Source of the DNA: CAYJIX01 sp964370375
GTDB lineage: Bacteria; Desulfobacterota; Desulfovibrionia; Desulfovibrionales; Desulfovibrionaceae
Assembly: GCA_964370375.1 (NCBI GenBank)
Contig: CAYJIX010000067.1
Span: 1-10,875 of the forward strand
Direction of reading: 5' to 3'
Length of the DNA stretch: 10,875 nucleotides
The notes under the pieces are model-generated. The model was not told where the DNA came from. It saw only the letters and a list, made by a program, of their open reading frames with translations, and ran no database searches. The stretch's first letter is position 1. Each line of letters starts with the position of its first letter. Both the position numbers and the translations under genes were made by a program. This document shows positions 7,025-10,875 of the stretch, piece by piece.

Positions 7025-7089
7025 ATTAAAGGTTTTGTTGATAGTTTTTTGACGGCTTCACCTGTGATTATAGTATGATACTTGAAGAT

Positions 7090-7680
7090 TTACGCCGATT
7101 CTTTGCTTTCTTCATGCTTTTTTTCATGATCTGAATGCTGCTCAGGGTCTGCTTTTAAGGCATCCGGAATCACAGGCCCGTTGTGAGCAGATGTACCTGA
7201 AGCTTGAAGGGCCTCTTGCAAGCGTGCTTCATCTTCATGAGAAAGGGAGGTTTGCATGACGGTTCCGCCTGTGCCTTTAATTTCGTCCAGAACCTTGTCG
7301 GTAAGTTCAGAACGCGCCAACACAAACAATATGGAGGAACCTGGCTTTAGCTGACCTGCCAATTCCTTCATAAATCTGTCACCAATTCCCACATCGCTTA
7401 AAGCGCCGGCAACTGCACCTGTGCCTGCGCCCACCACTAATCCAAGTAAAGGGTTTAAGAAAATCAAGCCGATAAGGACACCCCAAAAACTTCCGCTCAC
7501 AGCGCCGCCAAGGGCAAGGTTGTACATTTGACGCAATTTCACCTTGCCATTGGGCTTGACTACTGCCACCACGGCGTCTTCAAGGTCAACAAGGTATTCC
7601 TTTTGCATTTTTAAAAAGTCCAGACGAACTTCTTCTGCCTGCATTTCGTTGGCATAGGCCACAACAATAAGTGTGCGCAT
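7090..7680 (-). CDS. DUF1269-like membrane-associated protein
   Basis: The 196-residue product begins MRTLIVVAYANEMQAEEV, with an acidic helix and beta-rich region to about 50. A glycine-rich hydrophobic hairpin follows (56-95: GGAVSGSFWGVLIGLIF and VVGAGTGAVAGAL), then GIGDRFMKEL (98-107), LKPGSSILFVL (111-121) and a GGTV turn (138-141). This layout fits DUF1269, predicted small membrane proteins of unknown function. A charged tail rich in His, Glu and Lys (about 178-194) ends the protein. The start is chosen at 7680, not 48 bases upstream, because AAAGGAGGTG (7684-7693) is an excellent ribosome site for it and the MRTLIVV start fits the family. This site lies inside a long inverted repeat. 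The ABC importer operon ends 104 bases upstream on the same strand, so read-through is possible. Confidence 0.8.
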   Translation of the reverse strand: MRTLIVVAYANEMQAEEVRLDFLKMQKEYLVDLEDAVVAVVKPNGKVKLRQMYNLALGGAVSGSFWGVLIGLIFLNPLLGLVVGAGTGAVAGALSDVGIGDRFMKELAGQLKPGSSILFVLARSELTDKVLDEIKGTGGTVMQTSLSHEDEARLQEALQASGTSAHNGPVIPDALKADPEQHSDHEKKHEESKESA

Positions 7681-7729
7681 GGGCACCTCCTTTATACTAG
7701 AATGTATAAGGAGTATGCCCATGCGCACA
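7672..7729 (-). promoter_or_regulatory. Long inverted repeat enclosing the DUF1269-like gene's ribosome site and ATG
   Basis: Arms 7672-7685 and 7716-7729 pair perfectly over 14 bases (GTGCGCATGGGCA core). After a small internal loop, 7687-7690 pairs with 7710-7713 and 7692-7697 with 7704-7709, leaving a six-base loop (7698-7703): about 24 base pairs. In minus-strand RNA, SD AAAGGAGGTG and the ATG (7678-7680) are both buried in the stem. No T-run follows, so it is not an intrinsic terminator. A translational-control hairpin or a protein-binding palindrome are the likely readings. Confidence 0.7.
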
Positions 7730-7804
7730 AAAAAGGCTATGATTCTAATGGTGACAGTGACTAGAATGTGGAGTTTGAGCTTTTTCAGCCCTTTGCACGT
7801 TTAG
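7721..7804 (+). CDS. Possible 27-residue mini-ORF created by the palindrome
   Basis: AAGGAG (7708-7713) lies seven bases before ATG at 7721. The ORF begins Met-Arg-Thr, the same three codons as the DUF1269-like gene on the other strand, because both lie in the arms of the inverted repeat. It runs 27 codons to TAG at 7802-7804, overlapping the end of the permease gene on the other strand. The later part is hydrophobic with no known motif. It may be an accident of the inverted duplication; expression is unproven. Confidence 0.2.
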   Translation: MRTKKAMILMVTVTRMWSLSFFSPLHV

Positions 7805-8795
7805 AACGCAACCACAAAGCCAGCGGCGATCGCTGATCGGCATTGTCTGTCATGATCGCGTGAAAGCTAACCGCCATGATGATCACAAAGCCGTGCACAG
7901 CGCGAGTCCAAAAACCTGACAGGCCTGCGCTGATAATGCCAGCTTCTAGCATGCCCACAATAATGGCTCCTATAAGGGTGCCATAAAGCTTTGCTGAACC
8001 GCCAAAAACGCTGGTTCCACCAATAAAAACCGTGGCAAACACCAAAAGCATGGAGCCTTCACCTTGCGTTGGCCACCATGACCCCATCTCAAGGCACGAA
8101 AGAGCCCCCGCAAAACCGGCTAGCCCCCCCATAAGGGTGTGCACTCCAAGGCGCGCCAAGGGCACATTAACCCCAAGCCGTGTGGCGGTTTGCGCATGTT
8201 CCCCTGTAAAGCGGATGTTATCGCCAAGCGGGTGATGATCGCAAAGGCCCCATAAAAGCACAGCCAAGGCCACCAGCCATACCGCCTGCATGGGCAAAAA
8301 TCCGCCAAGCCGCCCTGCAAAAAGCTCGAACATAGCCCCTTGCTTATGGCTTGCAAGGCTAAGGGCCAAACCTTGACTTGCCAGCATGATAACGCCGCGC
8401 CAAAAAAACTGGGTTCCAATGGTGGCAATGATGGAGGGCACCCCCACATAGGCCACAAGGATCCCATTGCCAAAGCCCACAACAATGCCCGTTATGATGG
8501 CTGCCAGCATGGCAAGGCCGACACTGTCTGTTTGCACAAGCACAACAGCAAAGCCAAAGCCTGCCACGGCAAGGGTTGAGGGAAAGCATAAATCCATCTC
8601 ACCTGACGCCACAACAATGGTAAGTCCAAGGGCTAAAATACCAAAAAGAGGGATGGTTGACAAAAAGCTTTCATAAATAGGCCAGTGCAAAAACGAGCGC
8701 GGCCCCGTAAACATAAACAACGCTACAAGGGCCAAAAGCATGACCGTTAGCCAAAATGAGCCCTGATGCTCGCGAAAAAACTTGTGAGTTGTCAT
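7785..8795 (-). CDS. ABC importer permease, ribose/fructose-type (BPD_transp_2)
   Basis: The 336-residue inner-membrane permease has about eight to ten hydrophobic segments, including 15-30, 45-63, 73-88, 93-118, 170-183, 220-235, 250-262 and 272-292. It carries the family signature around 58-73 (LTIVVASGEMDLCFPS), which corresponds to the GGIDLSVG motif of RbsC-type permeases. GVPSIIATIGTQFFWRGV (118-135) and FIGGTSVFGG (257-266) are also typical. It forms the translocation path, probably as a homodimer with two copies of the ATPase. The start codon overlaps the ATPase stop (ATGA, 8792-8795), so translation is coupled; AGAGG lies upstream within the ATPase gene. The Glu-Met in place of the usual Gly-Ile is a variant that may reflect substrate preference. 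The substrate cannot be assigned. Confidence 0.88.
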   Translation of the reverse strand: MTTHKFFREHQGSFWLTVMLLALVALFMFTGPRSFLHWPIYESFLSTIPLFGILALGLTIVVASGEMDLCFPSTLAVAGFGFAVVLVQTDSVGLAMLAAIITGIVVGFGNGILVAYVGVPSIIATIGTQFFWRGVIMLASQGLALSLASHKQGAMFELFAGRLGGFLPMQAVWLVALAVLLWGLCDHHPLGDNIRFTGEHAQTATRLGVNVPLARLGVHTLMGGLAGFAGALSCLEMGSWWPTQGEGSMLLVFATVFIGGTSVFGGSAKLYGTLIGAIIVGMLEAGIISAGLSGFWTRAVHGFVIIMAVSFHAIMTDNADQRSPLALWLRSKRAKG

Positions 8796-9658
8796 GAGCT
8801 TTGGCCCTCTTGCGACCTGTTTGCCGAGTCGCGCAAAGGCGCACCGGCTTCGTGTAAATCATTTTCACTTTCATGCCCTTCTGCAAGGCGCAACAAACGG
8901 GCAGACAGATCATCAGGGCTTGTTTCATCACGGTGCAAGCTTCCCACTGTGCGACCTTGATGCATAAACACAAAGCGATCCGCAACAGCATAGGCTTGAT
9001 GCACATGGTGCGACACCACAAGGGCAGAACGACCCTCATGGCGAAGCCGATCAATAAACTGCATCACCAAATTGACTTCTTTTAACGAAAGCCCTGTTGT
9101 GGGCTCGTCAAGGATGACAAGGCGCGCGCCAAAATACATGGCCCTGCCAATGGCAAGGGCTTGACGCTCCCCTCCTGAAAGAACCCGAACAAGCGCGTCA
9201 GGGTCAAGGCCTGCCCCGGTAAGGCCAAACCAATCGCCAAGCATTTCGTGCGTGATGGCTCGCTCTTTTGCCACGTCAATAAGTCCAAAGCGATTTTTGA
9301 TGTGACGCCCGATAAAAAGATTGCGCCATAGGGTTTGCCCTTCGCACAAGGCCCTGTCTTGATAGACAGTTTCCATGCCTAACGATTTGGCAATCTGCAC
9401 ATTGTAGCCTGCACGGTCTACTGTTTGTCCTGCTACGCAAAGAGAGCCCCCATCGCGACGCCATACACCGGAAAGCAAATTCACCAAGGTTGATTTACCT
9501 GCGCCATTGTCACCCAAAAGAGCGATAACTTCGCCCTTGCCGATACATAGATCAGCATGGCGCAGGGCCCAAACACCGCCAAAGGATTTACATAAACCTT
9601 GCGCTTTTAAGATCGGACAATCTGAATGAGTGTTCTCTGCCTTGCCTGACACGGTCAT
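8792..9658 (-). CDS. ABC importer ATPase, single-domain sugar type (FrcA-like)
   Basis: The 288-residue cytoplasmic ATPase energises the importer. It has Walker A 49-57 (GDNGAGKST), Q-loop Q100 (VYQDRAL), signature LSGGE (160-164) followed by RQALAIGRAM, Walker B LVILDEP (180-186) with D184/E185, and H217. LSGGERQALAIGRAMYFGA is typical of carbohydrate ATPases of the CUT2 group. Most CUT2 ATPases (RbsA, XylG, MglA) have two domains and about 500 residues; this has one, like FrcA. After the core (about 255 residues) is a charged, low-complexity tail of about 30 residues. Its ATG follows the binding-protein TAA with no gap, and AAAAAGGGT about ten bases upstream, inside that gene, is the probable ribosome site. 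Confidence 0.9.
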   Translation of the reverse strand: MTVSGKAENTHSDCPILKAQGLCKSFGGVWALRHADLCIGKGEVIALLGDNGAGKSTLVNLLSGVWRRDGGSLCVAGQTVDRAGYNVQIAKSLGMETVYQDRALCEGQTLWRNLFIGRHIKNRFGLIDVAKERAITHEMLGDWFGLTGAGLDPDALVRVLSGGERQALAIGRAMYFGARLVILDEPTTGLSLKEVNLVMQFIDRLRHEGRSALVVSHHVHQAYAVADRFVFMHQGRTVGSLHRDETSPDDLSARLLRLAEGHESENDLHEAGAPLRDSANRSQEGQSS

Positions 9659-10630
9659 TTAACGGATACCCTTTTTGGCAAATTCAGCAACACGCCCAAT
9701 ATTATCTGCATCCACAAAGCCGCCGCCCGTATCAACCACAAGGCCGGTGAAGCCATATTTTTTGCTCAAAACAGTTTGTAACACGCCATAATACCCCATC
9801 AAAAAAGGCTGGGCTTCAGAAACAAGCTGCACATAGCCTCTTTCAATAGCTTCTGCCGTGGCTGGGGAAAGTGAAAAGCCCGCCACATAAACCTTGCCGG
9901 GTGCAACACCTGCTGTGGCAAGGTGGTTGCCCATTTGCGCGGTCAATGAACCATGGTCTATAAACATGGCCTTCACATCGGGGTTTCTTCCCATATAGCC
10001 TGCTACAACAGGGCCGCCAAGGACAGGGTCTTTGTCGATTTCCGGTGTGATTTCAAGGTAATCCACCGTAACCCCTGCCCCTTCAAGCACATCTAAAAGA
10101 GCCTGCGCTCTAAGGCCCCTTTGGGGTAAACGTTTTAAGCCCCACACAAGGACTCTGTCGCCTTTGCCAAGGTTTATGCGCCGTACCACTTCCTCAGCCA
10201 TGGCTTTTCCTTGCGGATAATTGCCAGTGCCGATAAAGCCAAAACCTTTGGCCTGATTTTTTTTCAAGGTATTGGGCAAGCCCGTATCAATGCTTGTAAC
10301 CACAATGCCTTGCTCCATGGCTTTATCGATAAGAGGGCCATAGGCACCATCGCCCGGATGCCCCATGATCACAATACCATCAGGACGTGCTGCCACAGCG
10401 TTTCTAAAATTCACAAGCATGGTTTCAGGGTTCCAATCTGAATACACAAGGCGCAATTCGCAGCCCAAATCCTCAGCGGCAGCCTTGGCTCCGTTTTGCA
10501 CAATGGTGCCATAACCGTCACCCACAGCTCCGCCTGTGTCCACCCAAATACGCATGCCTTCACCTGTTGCTGCCATGACCGGCATGATATACAAAGCGCA
10601 TGTTAATAGCGCGGCAAGTACTTTTTGCAT
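9659..10630 (-). CDS. Periplasmic sugar-binding protein of the ABC importer
   Basis: The 323-residue precursor starts with a clear Sec signal peptide: MQKVLAALL, a hydrophobic core, and cleavage probably after VMA (18-20). The mature protein reads as a Peripla_BP_4 (ribose/galactose type) binding protein: GYGTIVQNGAKAAAEDLG (39-56), RPDGIVIMG (82-90), GIVVTSIDTG (108-117), FIGTGNYPQGK (132-142), and a C-terminal SPATAEAIERGYVQLV (255-270). It captures the solute and delivers it to the permease. The frame is open 20 codons further upstream, but the start at 10630 is chosen because the signal peptide begins there and AAAGGAG lies just before it. There is no lipobox, so it is soluble in the periplasm. 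It is first in the operon; a sigma70-like promoter lies about 80-110 bases upstream. The ligand is not predictable from sequence alone. Confidence 0.9.
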   Translation of the reverse strand: MQKVLAALLTCALYIMPVMAATGEGMRIWVDTGGAVGDGYGTIVQNGAKAAAEDLGCELRLVYSDWNPETMLVNFRNAVAARPDGIVIMGHPGDGAYGPLIDKAMEQGIVVTSIDTGLPNTLKKNQAKGFGFIGTGNYPQGKAMAEEVVRRINLGKGDRVLVWGLKRLPQRGLRAQALLDVLEGAGVTVDYLEITPEIDKDPVLGGPVVAGYMGRNPDVKAMFIDHGSLTAQMGNHLATAGVAPGKVYVAGFSLSPATAEAIERGYVQLVSEAQPFLMGYYGVLQTVLSKKYGFTGLVVDTGGGFVDADNIGRVAEFAKKGIR

Positions 10631-10711
10631 AAAAAACTCCTTTAAGAACGATGAACAGTTCACTGGTGCAGAGGGTAACAACGAACGCAATAATTCTCAC
10701 AAGCAGTGCAG

Positions 10712-10741
10712 AATGTAGAGGATGACAGGGGAACGCGTCAA
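10712..10741 (-). promoter_or_regulatory. Sigma70-like promoter of the ABC importer operon
   Basis: On the minus strand TTGACG (10736-10741, five of six) is followed after 18 bases by TACATT (10712-10717, four of six). Transcription would begin near 10705, giving a leader of about 75 bases. The palindrome AGGCATGCCT (10750-10759) lies just upstream of the -35 and AGCGCT (10741-10746) overlaps it; either could be an operator, but this is inferred from position alone. Confidence 0.5.
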
Positions 10742-10826
10742 GCGCTGATAGGCATGCCTGCATAATTTAAGAGGTGTAGAGGCAATTCTTAAAGGATTTT
10801 CAGGCATTGTGAAAAGCAGCACATAC

Positions 10827-10855
10827 TAAAAACACAAAAGCAGGAAAGCCTGGCT
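10827..10855 (-). terminator. Probable terminator of an unseen upstream minus-strand gene
   Basis: On the minus strand AGC-AGG pairs (one bulged base) around CTTT: AGC/GCT (10839-10841 with 10853-10855) and AGG/CCT (10842-10844 with 10849-10851). A T-rich run, TTTGTGTTTTT, follows. This suggests a minus-strand gene just beyond the right edge and an independent promoter for the importer. Confidence 0.45.
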
Positions 10856-10875
10856 AGTGAGGGGGGAGGTGTGTG

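Noticed and set aside
7681..7728. 16-codon upstream extension of the DUF1269-like frame
   Set aside because: It runs through the palindrome arm, and the excellent SD lies inside it in the right place for the start at 7680.
8671..9054. 127-codon minus-strand ORF across the ATPase/permease junction
   Set aside because: It is out of frame with two well-supported genes and shows no recognisable motif; it is a shadow.
10631..10690. 20-codon upstream extension of the binding-protein frame
   Set aside because: The signal peptide and AAAGGAG both fit the start at 10630; the extension would place hydrophilic residues before the signal peptide.
10861..10875. Purine-rich GGGGGGAGGTG at the right edge as a plus-strand ribosome site
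   Set aside because: No start codon can be placed inside the window and the minus-strand terminator next to it points to a gene in the other direction.

Overview
The window reads as ordinary chromosomal DNA of a Gram-negative bacterium with roughly balanced base composition. The mix of genes fits a sulfate-reducing Desulfovibrio-like relative (Desulfobacterota): a bacterial TrmI-type tRNA m1A58 methyltransferase, GlmU, a 91-residue HU, a PHP-type histidinol phosphatase and a ModF-like tandem ABC ATPase. This placement is inference from gene content and protein style, and no rRNA or other marker is present to confirm it. I see no tRNA, rRNA, CRISPR array, insertion sequence or phage gene.

Layout from left to right. 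(1) 28-2330, plus strand: a PHP-family phosphoesterase and a two-domain ABC ATPase, translationally coupled by an ATGA overlap and followed by an intrinsic terminator. (2) 2396-3772, minus: glmU, with a divergent small gene for a very acidic 98-residue protein (3934-4230, plus). (3) 4354-5220, minus: trmI, and behind it 5442-5717, minus: a HU-family gene with its own promoter and a strong terminator. (4) 5906-6958, plus: a membrane protein with a C-terminal VTT (DedA/TVP38) domain, ending at a bidirectional terminator shared with the next gene. (5) 7090-7680, minus: a DUF1269-like glycine-rich membrane protein. (6) 7785-10630, minus: a tightly packed three-gene carbohydrate-type ABC importer in the order binding protein, ATPase, permease. 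It has its own sigma70-like promoter, and a probable terminator at the right edge closes an unseen upstream gene.

The genes fall into housekeeping functions (UDP-GlcNAc supply, tRNA modification, nucleoid structure) and transport. The importer is self-contained: secreted binding protein, membrane permease and ATPase, with TAA-ATG and ATGA junctions. No sugar kinase, isomerase or regulator lies beside it, so its substrate cannot be read from context.

The most striking structure not explained by the genes is a long, nearly perfect inverted repeat (7672-7729). It contains the whole ribosome binding site and start codon of the DUF1269-like gene, and it creates a mirror-image ribosome site and ATG on the other strand. 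Next in interest are a possible lipid-A-synthase-N-terminal-like (LAB_N) segment fused to the VTT protein, the unexplained pairing of a PHP phosphatase with a ModF-like ATPase, and a short repeat that follows two different stop codons. I did not find a clear new multi-gene system.
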